Origin: Steromphala cineraria | Lineage: Eukaryota; Mollusca; Gastropoda; Trochida; Trochidae | Length of the DNA: 64,000 nucleotides | Reading direction: 5' to 3' | NCBI GenBank assembly: GCA_916613615.1 | Contig: OU744730.1 | Location: forward strand, 36,255,315-36,319,314 | Part shown: positions 30,974 to 43,389 of the stretch, one piece after another | Position numbering within the stretch: the stretch's first letter is position 1 | Layout: each line of letters starts with the position of its first letter | The notes under the pieces: generated by a model | The model's database searches: none | Seen by the model: only the letters and a program-made list of their open reading frames with translations | Told to the model about the DNA's origin: nothing | Translations under genes and position numbers: made by a program

Positions 30974-33900
30974 AGCGCAACTCCCGGGTGATTTTGCTCC
31001 AACTTTGTTCATTTATCTTCACAATACTTAGCATGTACATTTCAAGGACATAGAAATCGCATTGGTAAGTTATAAGCGATCAATTCAATACACCTCTTTC
31101 ATCACAATCAAGTATATTTCATGAAAATCGTAAAAGAAGGCGAAAAACTGTACTGTTTACGTCGCTTTCTGGCGTGTCGGCCATTTTGTTTTACGGAAAA
31201 GACCGGAAAAATCTCGATTGTTGCCGATGGAATGTGTGACGTCAACTGTGGAATACACGGCCTGCAAAATGGGGTCTGTCGTATTATTAGCACTGACAGA
31301 CAAATAAACACCGAGAGTTGTAGCGACCATACCACTTGACAAATCCATGTCAAAACTTGCAAGATGTCTGTACACAACTTTCTGAAGCAATAGCGAAAAG
31401 GAATAACCCCAACATTGACGATGAAATTTGATAACTATCTATTAACCAACCCGGAAGTGAATCCATTCGTACAGCGAAACAATGCGATTTTCTGTTCAAA
31501 TAAATCTAGGAAAACATCGGATTTTTTTACATAAACAATTTCTAATGTATGTGGGTTTGTTTATCATTGAAATTGCGTCTTTTGTTTCTGTTTTTTTTAA
31601 AATATTTTTATTTGTAGTTCGATTTTGCAAAATACAGCACGATACTAAAGTCCGGGTTAGAAAGTCTACTTCCACAGAACACCGACAGGAAATACAAAAA
31701 TTATAAGAAATGTTTAGTTATACATTATACTTATAAATAAAGAAAATTATCAATATAATATGTTATGAATTGCATTGTAATGTCACAACAGGTGGACGTG
31801 AAATCGTCCAGAATATCCTTCAATAATTTTACAAATTCACTAAAAATCCATAAATATGATATTACTTACCGATCATTTTACGACATGCGAAGTCTTTATC
31901 TAATTTATAATAAATATACAATTTCAATTGATTATATCTGCATTTGAAAAGTGTTTTATCAGTAATTGATATTTAATGTCAACGTTTCTGTCAATAATAC
32001 TGTAGAGTTTTGAAATTAAAAATTATTTTTTCAATTTTTGACTATGTTAATAAGATGCTATTCGCTGTAAGCTTGGAAATATAAACAATAGTTATTCAAA
32101 TTTGTTTATTGAATAAATATCATAGTTAATACTATAAATATTAGAATGATATATTAATATCAACATTTTTGCAAAATTTAAATTCGAAATTCTTCCGCAA
32201 AAAGTTTTGAATATGATATTTTTTCCTCAAGTCCCGTCCATGAAACAAAATGTTTATGCATGCAGAGAAATCATTAACAATAAATATTTTCAGATGTTGG
32301 CGCCTTCTTATAGCTGATCTTCTGGGGATATGCACAAAGCATTCAAATTTTTTTTATTTCCATTTGGTTTTATTCCTGTTTTTTTTTCTAATTGTGGACG
32401 CCATTGAACATCGCCTGTAAAAAATATTAAAATCGTTCTGAATTCTGCACATACACTTGATTTAATGGAATAGAATATTCCTTGTTTTCAATAAATATTT
32501 TGATGATTGTTTCAGACCTCTTGGTAAAAACATATAATTGTTAATAGATAAAATATTTTTGAATTTCACATAAACAAGATAATTGATTGATGAAATGAAG
32601 TTATGTAATTTTGTATATGAAATTAATACTTTTAATATTAAATTATTTTTTGGATATCAGACTACAAAAAAAATGTTTTCCAGAAACGCCACTCCAAATA
32701 CCTGTCACTATTACTTTGAGTGACTGCTAAAGAAAATATGACATATTTTAGTTTGAAAAAAAGAAAATAAATGTATTGTTCATTCAAATAACAAGCAATT
32801 TTCAATATGGAACATGAAACCTTTTTTTTGTTATTCCCAATTTTTTTTAAATAGTTGAGAAAAAAAATCAAATGCCTTGATTTCTTTTTAATTTCAATTA
32901 AATTTAACAAATGCCTCATATTTTATTTATCATGGAAATATTCATATTAAAATAATAAAACATAAATCATCATTGTCCGAAAATCACTGGATTAATATAA
33001 ATTTTGTTCAGTCACATTTACATGTATTTCAAAATGAATATTTCCTTTTTATGTTTCACATAAGACTATTCTTGAAGGATGGAACATTCTCTTCCAATAA
33101 ACAATAATATATGTATTTATGAAAAATGAAATGAAAACAATAGTACTTCATTCATTGTTTGCATTGGCTTTAAAGTAGGCCTAAGTAAATAGTAAAATTT
33201 ATTTTTAGTGAGTGATGCCAGATCACGATTTTGAAATTGGACAACAAAATCTAAATTTGATAAATCATATTGTCGTACACTGATGTAAATGGGGCTATTG
33301 TCTATATGCCGTTTATCAAGAAATGCATACGACGAAAACAAACCAAAGGCAACATATTCTGCAAATACGGAGAGCCACGTTTCGAAAGACGGGCAGATAA
33401 ACATTTTCACACATGCAAAAGGAAGTTTAATACGAAGAAGGTAAATGAAAGATTCCATACACAAACAGATGATAACATTAAATTATAAGGAAAAAAGACA
33501 CAACGACTAACTCACCAGATAGACTAAGAGTCAAGCAGTGAAGACCGCAGGTTTTCAGCATGACATAACATTGTCAATATATCGGATGATAGTTTCCATA
33601 AAATTTGCCAAAAAAATCATGTAGCTTTTCTTTCACTTAGGATATCCTTTCATACAGCAGATATTAAAATAAAGTCACTTAACTTTGTTTGATGGGACCT
33701 ATATCGACAAGTAGATGTTCACTGAAATATAAAACATGGTGTTGTTTACGTTAGTAATGGCGGCCACTCTTGTTTTCCACAGTTGACGTAACTTCCGGTA
33801 AAATCTACGGAACAACCAGATCGAGGCAGGGCGCTGATTATCATTTTTAAAATCGCAATTAATCACTCTTTTGATTAGTTTAAAATTATGATGACCTCAC

Positions 33901-33996
33901 GTAAATTCATAATATGAACTATATATTATGAAAACATGATCATAAATGTACAGTTTGGCCTGGATAAATTAGTCTAAATTATCCGGGAGCTACGCT
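30974..33996. mobile_element. TTAA-flanked non-autonomous DNA element
   Basis: Ends AGCGCAACTCCCGGGTGATT (30974) and, inverted, AGCGTAGCTCCCGGATAATT (ending 33996) are bordered by TTAA on both sides (30970-30973, 33997-34000). Further inside, inverted pairs containing GACGTCAACTGTGG and GTTTACGT plus 'ggccattt' extend the symmetry to ~280 bp. TTAA targets are typical of piggyBac, but the end sequence is not the usual CCY start. The interior is AT-rich and no transposase is seen. Confidence 0.55.
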
Positions 33997-34089
33997 TTAA
34001 AATTAATGTTGAATATATCATGCCTTTTACTGGTTTTAAAGATATCAATTAAGGAAGGAACAAGACTTGCTGCTTATAAACATCGGTGA

Positions 34090-34455
34090 ACTCTTTTTAC
34101 ATGTTTTTTTTAAAGGTCAAATGTCATGGTAACGAGTTATGAAATCACTGGAAAAACTTCTTGTAAACATGATGATTTGAAAAGTCCTTGCACGATGAAG
34201 AACTTATTTGTATCAACTATGGAAAAGTACAAAATTTTGGAAAGGTTGGCGCTACAATTTATCAAAGGTCAATGTCACAGTAAGGTCAGGATTTCAGCAT
34301 GTATTGAGAAAATGCATTATTTTGACTCTTCACACTTTTGTTCATTACGTTATTGTTAGTTAAATGTGTTCATTGATTGTGTAACCCTGAGTGTCAAAGG
34401 TTAGTTGTAGGGCTGCTCTGCTTTTGCAGTTTACCCCAAACGCTAATCTTGGTTT
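34090..34455 (+). repeat. 'ggtcatgg' repeat with 'gggctgctctgc' tail
   Basis: AGGTCAAATGTCATGG and AAAGGTCAATGTCACAG boxes lead to GGGCTGCTCTGCTTTTGCAG and AACGCTAATCTTG. Related to 20990-21150 and 44020-44118. Confidence 0.5.
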
Positions 34456-34860
34456 TTTTTCTTTTTTTATCAGATCAATGCCATTGTGCTCTCAAGACAG
34501 TCGCGAGTGAAATTTAACACAAGCTGGTATGTATTCAACATTATCTGCAAATGAACAGTGATACCACACTTGAAATTTGTTTTCTTGTCTTTAATAATTT
34601 GTAATAGCCAAATAAAATCTTGTAAATACGAGAATTAAATTCGTAAATACTTGATCAAAAGACATTTGTAATTTGTAATCTTTTCGATTAGTTGTAATTA
34701 GGATTTGCATTTCATTTTATTTTTACAAATATGAATATAATAATTACAGCTAGTTTTAAATGAAAAATGCAATGTAAAACGACACCCATGTAATTCTAAG
34801 AGCTAAGCAATTAGTTTTCATTGGTTGATATCCGTGCATGCTAAACAAGGACCAATTGGG
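34456..34860. other. Spacer without recognised genes
   Basis: AT-rich; AATTTGTAAT and TTCGTAAAT words recur, no gene. Confidence 0.35.
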
Positions 34861-35200
34861 TTAAGGGGGAAGCACATTTGCCACACCCTAGAGCAAAATT
34901 TATATGAAGCCTAATGAACTAAAGAGCCAATGGCTCTATTTTTAGCTCATCTGCCCTGAAAGGCCCGATGGGCTTATAGCATGGCATTGTGTCCAGCGCC
35001 CGTCCGTCCGTCCGTCCGTAAACTTTGTGCATTTTCATCTTCTTCTCGAGAAGTATAAGGCTTAGAAAGCTGAAACTTTGTGTACAGACTCCTTGACTAG
35101 TAAGGATTATAAATTAATGCTTTTGTGGCCCTGTGGCCCCAAGGGTCACAGGGGCCACGCCCTTAAGACCTATTTTCATCTTTGTTCTGTCGAAAACAGA
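34861..35200 (+). repeat. Hairpin-head repeat: tail of one copy abutting head of another
   Basis: A tail (GAACTAAAGAGCCAATGGCTC then TATTTTT, ending about 34942) is followed at once by a new head TAGCTCATCTGCCC...GGCCCGATGGGC, (GTCC)4 and one unit ending near 35190. The direct abutment suggests tandem insertion or recombination between copies. Confidence 0.65.
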
Positions 35201-35633
35201 TAACCCCGGGCATGGAATGTCTCCTTAAAGGGTAAAAGATTACAAAGTAAAGAAAATACCCAAATTAGGAAAATATTACACTAAAAATATGAATAATCAA
35301 ATATTCAAATCAAAATGTGCAAATAATGAAATAAAATAGCATAATCAAAGACCAAAGAGTTAAAACTACCAACGGAAAGTTACAAGTAACAATTTTAGGA
35401 GATATTTTATAATTGCTTCCCTAGAAAAGTTCTGACAAGGAGAGGTTTACTGTTGAAAGATAATATTTCATTGCAGCTTCAATCACTTTCAAGTGCCTTC
35501 ACAAGTAAGATAAACTAGTCTTCACATGAAGAACACAGTGAGCTTAAATTGCAAAATAATCTAACAGTTAAAATATAATCCTAATATCCTAATTATGAAA
35601 CAATCACAATTATTGTTAGTAATTATAAGAAAA
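35201..35633. other. Spacer before the DIRS A2 terminal repeat
   Basis: AT-rich, no gene recognised. Confidence 0.4.
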
Positions 35634-35765
35634 CTTACCTCTAAACCAACATTGACTTATTTCTCTCTTTCGGAGAGATCGTACAGAGTGTGAAAATTTT
35701 TTTTAGTGGTCTGTGTGTTGTTCTTCCCGAATTATCTCCCCATGACTTATCTCCCTTGGATTTTC
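35634..35765 (+). repeat. DIRS A2 left inverted terminal repeat
   Basis: Starts CTTACCTCTAAACCAACATT and contains TTTTTTAGTGGTCTG then TTGTTCTTCC and ATTATCTCCCC. Its inverse ends at 43376. Identity is about 85-90% by eye. The window start (1-40) resembles its inner part. Confidence 0.85.
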
Positions 35766-36351
35766 AAACTCAGCTGTCATTCTTTTCGATGTACAGAGAG
35801 CTGGATAACGGGGAGGAGAGAGGGAGTAATTCGTTGGTATTGTAATAGGACGAGTCTGGTCACAATATCCGTTAAGAAGGACTTTGCGTTGTATTTATTT
35901 TTGTGGGAAGATGTTATAGGGAGCTGCGACCAGACTTGTAATATTGACCCAGTTCTTGTTTAGATGAAGCGGGATGAAGAATAAACAAAGGAAGTAAGAT
36001 TCCACAATTATTTTATTTAACAAACAAAAATACGAGTCATCATCTGAGGTATTAATTATCTATTCAAATGTAGAAAGTAGTTAATTTTAACACCCTTTTA
36101 TAACTGAGAATTTCATTAAACGTCAAATGTCAAGTAATATGGCTCAACAAATAGCACTCTTGTGAAATATTCAACAAATGTAGAAATGTATAAAGATATC
36201 AACTTGTTTCTACAAAATAGCACTCAAGTTACAACCGATAAGTGCAAAACAACATTTCACAGCAGCATATAATAACAATAAATGCAGATTTTCACTGTAA
36301 AAACTATTGCACACAGCTAAACTGCTGAATACCAAATATGACCTTGACCTT

Positions 36352-39300
36352 GAATTATACAACCTCACATCACCGTTCACATCACTAAGCAACTACTGTG
36401 TAAGGCCACAAACTGACTCGTAGTAAATATCACACCACGAAATGAAATATACAACCTCACATCACGGTTCACATCACTAAAGGTGTGTTCACACGGTACA
36501 ATTTGTCGCATAAAACTTGTGGCTTGCAACAAATTTTATCATGTGAACCCCTGAGTTTGTCCAACAAATGTTGCATACAACATGTTGCAAACGAGTTGCA
36601 AGGAATAGGACTTGCTCTATTTTCATCCAACAAGTTGCATGAACGTAGCCAATCAAAACGCGTAAACGTATCACGTGACGTTTTCACTTGTCTTTCGCGA
36701 AGATCTCTGCAATAAAAAATGGCGGCGTCAGCTCCATCAATAAAGAAAACCATTACCAAGATCAGACATCGAATCGGCTGTTGGATATAAACGTGTGCAT
36801 GTTTGTTTATTAAATGTTTCAATCCAGTAATCAGGAAGGTTTCTAAGAAAAACATTCTGTAAATCAATCGTCGAACTGATTCTAGTGATGACGAGACTCG
36901 ACCCTCGAATGCGACAGTGACACTGTGATTGACAGGTGAGTTCTGAAAGTTTTCTTTTTCATGTTTTTGAATTTGAATGTAGGCGAGTTTCACTCATTAA
37001 CTTGTAACTAACTGCAGTCTGCATGAACCCTTATTCATAGATAGAAACATATTATAATGGACAACGAATTTCCAGATAAATAGTGGGTTGAATTTAAAAC
37101 AAATTTCAACACAGCCAACAATCCTCGTAGTCTAGATTCAGCAGTACTATCCAGCAAATACATTAATCTCAAGAAATACTAGCCCCACATGTTTAGTTGT
37201 ACTGATTCTAATTAATCAGTCCATATTATATAATCCTTATTTTCCAACGTGCAAACAAATTTGGGTAAGAGTGTTTAGTATTTTTTTGTTGACAGTCTAT
37301 GACCTACATGTGAAGGAGGCTCACGATGAGAGAGCCAATAATTGTACGCAAATATTTATCAATCAGGTTGCAAACAATTATGAAAACCTTGTAGCTTTTT
37401 GAATGTCCGAATATAAGTAGAAACATGATTTCTATTCATAGTTTAAAACACCACTCAAAATGTATCATATGCACCTTTCATCTATTGATAAAGAATTAAA
37501 ATAATTTCTTTTCTGCAGGAAAACCCTCTCAACAAAAGAAATGGCTGTCTGACAGGTCATCTCTAGATAATCTATTTCAGCAAACAACAGAGCTCAGCCT
37601 TGCCAAAGAGAACCACAATCTGTATTCAGTTTATAAGCTGACATTGAAAGATACAATATGATTAGTTTCTACTATAGAATAATCTTGAAGAAAAATATTA
37701 TTTTCATATAGTTCAAAATTTCATTAATGATAAACCACATGGATATGGAAATGTTTTATTTGTTTTCAAAGAACTTTATCTGTGAAATCTAGAGGAATTT
37801 GATTCATGAACCTTAGTAAAGAAATCTGGGATTACACTTGTTTTCAGTTTACTAGTACTTATTTTTCATAATCTAAAGCAGTTATGTAGCACACCAATAG
37901 GAAAACTATGTGTATATGTTTATTTACATGTAAGTTTTTCTTAATATTCATTATAATATATATAATACATTTTGGTGTAGGTGATTAGAAGGAATTACTG
38001 AAGTCATGTGTAACAGGTTGAATTCTTCTTAAAAGCCCATTAAAACAGATTCAGTCACTAAACTTCATTCAACCAAATTAAATTTCAGTTAACCACTTAT
38101 ACAGGATAATGAATACTAATATTTTATTATGATTTGTCTTGATGTGAGTTCATTCAACTTTTATATATTTTGTAAAAAAACTCAATAAAAAGAATTATGA
38201 TGTTCATTTATTTGGATAAACATTATTTAGATAATTAGATATAGATTAAGATATTTCCCAGCTTTAGTAAAATAACATTATACCAAGTTGAAATAAAGAA
38301 ATCAGTTACAAGAAGGGCCTAATCAGTGGTGTCATACTGAAATAAGTGCTCATTTTGACAATATTGTATATTTCTTTGAAGCAGCCTTTTTTTTTCATTA
38401 CTCATATTATTCATAAATGGGGAAAAGTGCAACTAAGATTTGAATATCCAAATTTCACTACACAGTATATTGTATTTTTTCTTAGACCATCTTGAGATTT
38501 GATTTGATTTGATAGAAAACATATAGCTTAAATTGACCTGTTGATGTTGTAATAATTGTTTCATAAAATGTGTATGAAAAGAGGTATTATCTGTTACTTG
38601 TTGAAAAAAAAAATTGCAATAAAATAAATAATATATTCAACATATTTTTTCTTTTCTAAGTGTTTTGTTAATTATGGGAATGTGCATAAAACATGCAAGA
38701 ATTTGTTTAGCAATGACAGGTCAATGACAGGTCATAGAAAATTGAAAATAATCAGTGTTTCAAATTATTTCAAACCTTTATGGTCAGATGAGGAAGGGAT
38801 ATCATTGTCTTATAGATATTCATCTCACCATTCTTCATACGAGAAATCATTTTGACATTATTATAATAACATTCATTGGGACACAAAATTAAAAATAAAT
38901 ATTTTCCATATTGAAGGATTTTTCAGACGCTTCAATATTTTAAAATTAAGCAACGGAAACCTTTGATTTTCTTATTGATTTGAGTCTGATACTATGTATA
39001 GCAAGTCGAAACGAGTATAATTGTTTACTTTAAACCATTATAAACCTTTGAACACGTTCATAAGGTTAGCATATTTTATATCAAGCCGTCCAAAGAGTTC
39101 AAAGCGACAGTTTCAACGAATGTAACTGGCACCCTTCGGGGGCCCCATCGAACTCCTTACTCGGTTACGCAACAGTTATGAAGCTGCAGAAAGAGAGACC
39201 ATGAGTTTTGAACCTAATTTTAGAATCCCTGCGTAAACAGAGAACAGCTGATTGAAACGAATAAGTGATATTTTGAAATATTATAGTTGTTAAATTGAAT

Positions 39301-40090
39301 TACCCTGAGGATCATGAGGCTCAGCATTAAAACGACCGTGAAAGTTGTTTCACGGCGTATGATGCAACACAACATACCTACTGCCTGTTTTCATTATTTC
39401 AATTTAATATAAACGATAAAGCCACAAGAGTCGTTGTGATGTTTCAAATTGTAATGGCTAGTAACAATACGTGTCTAAAACAAAGTACCTGTTTTGAAGT
39501 CACGCGAGATTACAAGTTGTATGCAACTGTTGCAACGTGTGAACGGTAAATTGTTTGCAATATCCTTTGTGCAATTTGTGTTGTACAACGTGTTGTATGC
39601 CACAGATTGCACTGTGTGAACGCGCCTTAAGCAACTACCGTGTAAGGCCACAAATTGACTCGTAGTAAATATCACACCACGAAATGAAATATACAACCTC
39701 ACGTCACGGTTCACATCACTAAGCAACTGCCGTGTAAGGCCACAAACTGACTCGTAGTAAATATCACACCACGAAATGAAATATACAACCTCACGTCACG
39801 GTTCACATCCCTAAGCAACTACCGTGTAAGGCCACAAACTGACTCGTAGTAAATATCACACCACGAAATGAAATATACAACCTCACGTCACGGTTCACAT
39901 CACTAAGCAACTACAGTGTAAGGCTACAAACTGACTCGTAGTAAATATCACACCACGAAATGAAATATACAACCTCACGTCACGGTTCACATCACTTAGC
40001 AACTACCGTGTAAGGCCACCAACTGACTCGTAGTAAATATCACACCACGAGGGAAATCTCTACAAACTCAAGTACGGCTCACCTCACATA
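36352..40090 (+). repeat. 92-bp tandem repeat array (split)
   Basis: Unit starts GCAACTACCGTGTAAGGCCA, contains CGTAGTAAATATCACACCAC, and ends TTCACATCACTAA. Full or near-full units start at 36389, 39631, 39723, 39815, 39907 and 39999, exactly 92 bp apart once the 3147-bp insertion is removed. A partial unit precedes 36389 and a decaying one ends near 40090. Units are over 95% alike, so the array is young. Confidence 0.85.
36481..39627. mobile_element. PIF/Harbinger-like non-autonomous element, TAA TSD
   Basis: Ends AGGTGTGTTCACACGGTACA and, inverted, AGGCGCGTTCACACAGTGCA share ~37 bp with a few mismatches. TAA is duplicated on both sides (36478-36480, 39628-39630), and removing one copy plus the element gives a perfect 92-bp array unit. 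A 3-bp TWA duplication and this end type fit PIF/Harbinger. A 174-codon frame (36469-36993, minus) runs through the terminal repeat and has no recognisable domain; no DDE transposase or Myb protein is seen. Confidence 0.85.
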
Positions 40091-40700
40091 AGACGCTGCC
40101 GTAACAAGTGAAAACTAATTTTACACCTAGACTTATATCAACTAAATATCTACCACTTCTACCCGATAATCCTATAAATAAACGAACCCGTTTCTACCCT
40201 TCCCTAGTTTCTCCTAACCACTAATCTTTCTAGAAAATATTACAGGGTGCATAGACCCGAATCGTTGACTTTCCCCGAATCTACCCACCCCGTCTAACCT
40301 TACTTATCAGATAAGACACCCACTACACTTAAAACTGGGACATCGTTCTGTCACAGAACGTGGGGGCCAAGTTAAATGACTAACGTGTTGGTGAAAGGCA
40401 CTCTCACCTCCGATCAGATACTGATCGTGACCCAGAATGAACGATAGGCGATACAGCGCTTATATAGTCCCAATCTAGAAAGTACCCGGATTAAAATGTA
40501 AAGGCTTAAGCTTCTGTGATTGGTCTGCTTACCAGACTCTCCTCCAATCAAAGCGCTTCTAGTAAACACTTCCGTCTAGCAACTAATAACATGGCGGTCA
40601 AACCATGCCTGATATCGCTAAATACGATTACGAAATACTTACAAGTGCTAATGGAATTATAAAGACCTGTAAATTATGTGAGTACTGCGGGGAAAAAGTC
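40091..40700. other. DIRS A2 internal non-coding region
   Basis: Lies between the tandem array and the recombinase remnant. It includes the small palindrome GTTCTGTCACAGAAC near 40349. The recombinase C-terminus would be expected here but is not recognisable. Confidence 0.4.
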
Positions 40701-41472
40701 AATTCTACCACAGTATTATACAGGGAAGTGGTTGAAGTCCATTATCTATGTTGATAGGTCGCGACTGGATACCATCGTAGAAGACAAATCGGGCAGAGGA
40801 GGCACGCCTTGTCCTTAGCGTCAGCGGGAACAGGGAGAGCCGGGAAGGAGTAACCCTGACCCCTAACGGACCTGAGGCAGTAGACTGGTTCTTAGCAAGG
40901 AACTCAGGCAGAGCTCTAAAGGACACTGAGGTTTATTTGTGGGCCAAGTCAATAGAAGAGACATCTATCGCATGTAACTCCTAGACTCTAGCTGCAGAGG
41001 CGAAGGCGATCAGAAAGGCCTTCTTCCAGGCCAGGAACTTGAGAGACGTAGCGTACAAAGGTTCGTAAGGCGCTCGTTGTAAGGACTGTAGCACTAGCAG
41101 CAAGTCTCATTTGGGGAAGGTGTTAGGAGATTTTATGTCCTGCAACTTGTAGGATTTCAACAGTCTCGTGAGGGTTATGTCAGCTCCAATGGATAGGCCT
41201 TGCAGCTCAGATACGGAGGCAATGGCAGATCTGTAGCCTTCAATAGTGCCGGCTTTCAACTTGCGATCTTGGCGTAAGTGGTTAAGGAAATCTGCTATCA
41301 TAGGTATGGAAAGCGGGAGATCAGCTAATCCTCTATCTCCTCTCCACTGCTGGAACTTGATCCACTTATGGTCATAGAGGGTAGAAGTGCTTGGTCTGAT
41401 TGATCTTGAAATAGCGTCAGAAGTGTCCTGCGCATAGCCGCGCTCCTGCAGCGCTCTCTTGATATTTTCCAA
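40700..41472 (-). pseudogene. DIRS A2 tyrosine recombinase, truncated
   Basis: The first 121 codons (41472-41107) are the core-binding domain: IKRALQERGYAQDTSDAISR, STLYDHKWIKFQQW, FLNHLRQDRKLKAGTIEGY. After a short frame change the catalytic region begins: LQRAPYEPL, KKAFLIAFASAARV with the first catalytic Arg, an in-frame TAG, ELHAIDVSS, another stop, then LPEFLAKNQ (40926-40880). The His-x-x-Arg box and nucleophile Tyr are missing, so it is dead. Confidence 0.75.
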
Positions 41473-41851
41473 CGTGAAGATTGAAGGATTGTAGGTTCAC
41501 GTTCTCCGGCTGCCACGTCGGCTGTTGGAGCAGATTCCACCAAAGGGGGAATTGGAGCGGAGGTTCCAGGAGAAGATCGAGTAGCGATGGGAACCATGAT
41601 CTTTTGGACCATGCTGGGGCTATCAGATATAACACACAGTTGTGTAGCCTGACCTTGTTGAGGACTTCGGGTATGAACTTGAAAGGGGGGAACATCACTG
41701 CATCCAGTGAGCGCCCCAGCCTTGGTTCGGCGCATCTGAGTAGATCGTGTGACGCTGAGGGGGAAGAGTGAAAGGAAAGGTGACCGGAGCAACATTGTCG
41801 TAAGGAGAAAACTTTGGAGGAAGCATCTCCCTGATCCCAACACAGAACCAA
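41473..41851 (-). pseudogene. DIRS A2 RNase H remnant, core deleted
   Basis: IYSDAPNQGWGAHW (41740-41700, the first RNase H block) is followed almost at once, in another frame, by AVMFPPFKFIPEVLNKV and LYLIAPAWSKRSWFP, which belong ~170 residues later in copies A1/B1. The Glu and second Asp of the active site and the whole RT palm are gone through internal deletion. Confidence 0.7.
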
Positions 41852-43056
41852 TTCATATAAGAGAGCATATCCATGGAGACTCGTACATTCCGGTCAATCT
41901 CTGACACATCCGACTTGGAGATAGATACTTGGTTAACCGAGGAAGCCCTAGGGTTAAGCCTGGCGAAATATCTGTCCAACATGGGAGATTCTTTAGACAC
42001 GAACCTATTATGCAACTGGTATGCAGCCTTGGCCCTGAACTTAGGTACGCTAATCTATCCAGGTTGATTAGAGAGCTTTTCGTTAATCCCGTTACAAGCC
42101 GTCTTGATCACCGACGAGTGGGGTAAGGAAAGCCTTGCAGGGCGGGAGGGGGTAGCGAACCCCCTAACTCCTCAGGCCTAGGAGAGGCCGTGTCATCCGT
42201 AACTTGCGGGGCTGTGCACGGTTTCAGGTGCTGTAGGTATTCAATCTTATCTGGGAAGGACCACTCAGGGTTAAGAGCAAAGGAGAATCCGTCCTGAGAG
42301 ATAATCAGCTGTCCTTCAAGAGCCGTGTTCGTGAAGGCGTGACAAGAGGCTCCCTGATCGTTGACATCGTGGAGCACGGGAATTAGCGGTGCAGAAGCCT
42401 GGAAGTCGCTATCACCAATCGGCGCGGTAGGACCCGTGCTGCCCGTGCTAACGGGCCGCTTCACGGGATCCACCTGATCACCCTGATTCCCATGCGAAGC
42501 GCGTGCGCCGCTTGGCGCCCTGGCATTCGCGAGTGGGTCACGAGCAGTCGAACTGATGGGCTCATGCCGACCGTGGAAAGCATCGGGGTCGCGACCCGTG
42601 CAACCTTGGCCAGGCAGAGGAGCAGAGACAACCGCCAGCTCCACCGACGCTCGGGTCGGGGAGTCAGGCCGCGTGCGACTCGTTTATTGGCTGGCCTCCA
42701 AGGCAGTGAAGCGTTCCGCAGACTCCTTCTGTATGGCCGCCATGGAAGAGGTTAAGGTGGCAAGCATGGCCTTAATCTGATCTAGCTCTGAGGGCTTTGG
42801 CTCAGGCGTAGAAGCGGGAGGGGTTTTAGACTTCTTACTAGCAGTCGGGGTTGACTTGGCCGTATAGCCTTACGCTTAGGGGTCTTCGGCTTGGTCCTAT
42901 AATTGTGCATAACTTGCCAATCATCAAGAGTTAGATGATTGCACATAAGACATCGCTTGGTAAAAGTGCAAGAGGACTTATCACAACAAGTGTAACACAA
43001 GGAATGAGGGTCACCTTACACAAGTATCGCTGACATTCTACACACTTCTTCTGAGT
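41852..43056 (-). pseudogene. DIRS A2 Gag
   Basis: Begins near 43056 with KKCVECQRYLC, shifts frame, then gives SLCYTCCDKSSC...RCLMCNHLTLDDWQVM (43000-42905), a Cys-rich N-terminal finger shared with A1. A Lys/Pro-rich linker follows. The 42644-42108 frame has a Gly/Ser/Ala-rich part, then ALNPEWSFPDKIEYLQHL, and the 42015 frame supplies LHNRFVSKESPMLDRYFARL. The second half resembles the Gag body of B2 only loosely. Broken by at least two frameshifts. Confidence 0.55.
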
Positions 43057-43254
43057 GGAGGACAAAGGAAAATCTCACCCAAGTCAACTTCCAGGAAAAA
43101 CACAGGTAATCCTTTAGGATCACAAGAGTAATCCAAGGAGAATCACAGTAATCCGAAGGAAAACACAGACTTAATCCGTAAGGAAAACACAAACGTAATC
43201 TTAGAGAAGTAATCCAAACTTGAGTGACAAAGATTCACACTAAGCACCAAGGGA

Positions 43255-43376
43255 GTTAACTCAAGGGGAGATAATTCAGGAAGAACAACACGCAGACCAC
43301 TAAAAAAATTTATTTTTCACATACTGTATTATCTCTTTGAAAGGGAGAAATAAGGCAATGTTGGTTTAGAGGTAAG
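43255..43376 (-). repeat. DIRS A2 right inverted terminal repeat
   Basis: On the minus strand it reads CTTACCTCTAAACCAACATT, then TTTTTTTAGTGGTCTGCG, then TTCTTCCTGAATTATCTCC, matching the left repeat at 35634-35765. Confidence 0.85.
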
Positions 43377-43389
43377 GTTTTTCGCAATA

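Larger units (their letters stand above)
35634..43376 (-). mobile_element. DIRS-type YR retroelement A2 with both inverted terminal repeats
   Basis: Ends are ~125-bp inverted repeats. In order from the minus-strand 5' end: Gag zinc finger and Gag body (43056-41850), internally deleted RNase H (41850-41470), tyrosine recombinase (41472-40700, C-terminus lost), then a 92-bp tandem array (40090-36350) that holds a 3.1-kb Harbinger-like insertion. Without that insertion the element is ~4.6 kb. Inverted terminal repeats with no target duplication are diagnostic of the DIRS group. Confidence 0.8.

Noticed and set aside
31108..31390. Cys-rich frames on both strands near 31.2 kb
   Set aside because: They lie in the subterminal arm of the TTAA-flanked element, which has an inverted counterpart near 33.75 kb, so they are not a gene.
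36469..36993. 174-codon minus frame as a Harbinger protein
   Set aside because: It reads through the terminal inverted repeat and has no Myb or DDE motif.
36352..40090. CRISPR or rDNA spacer
   Set aside because: The 92-bp units are contiguous tandem copies without spacers and without rRNA sequence.
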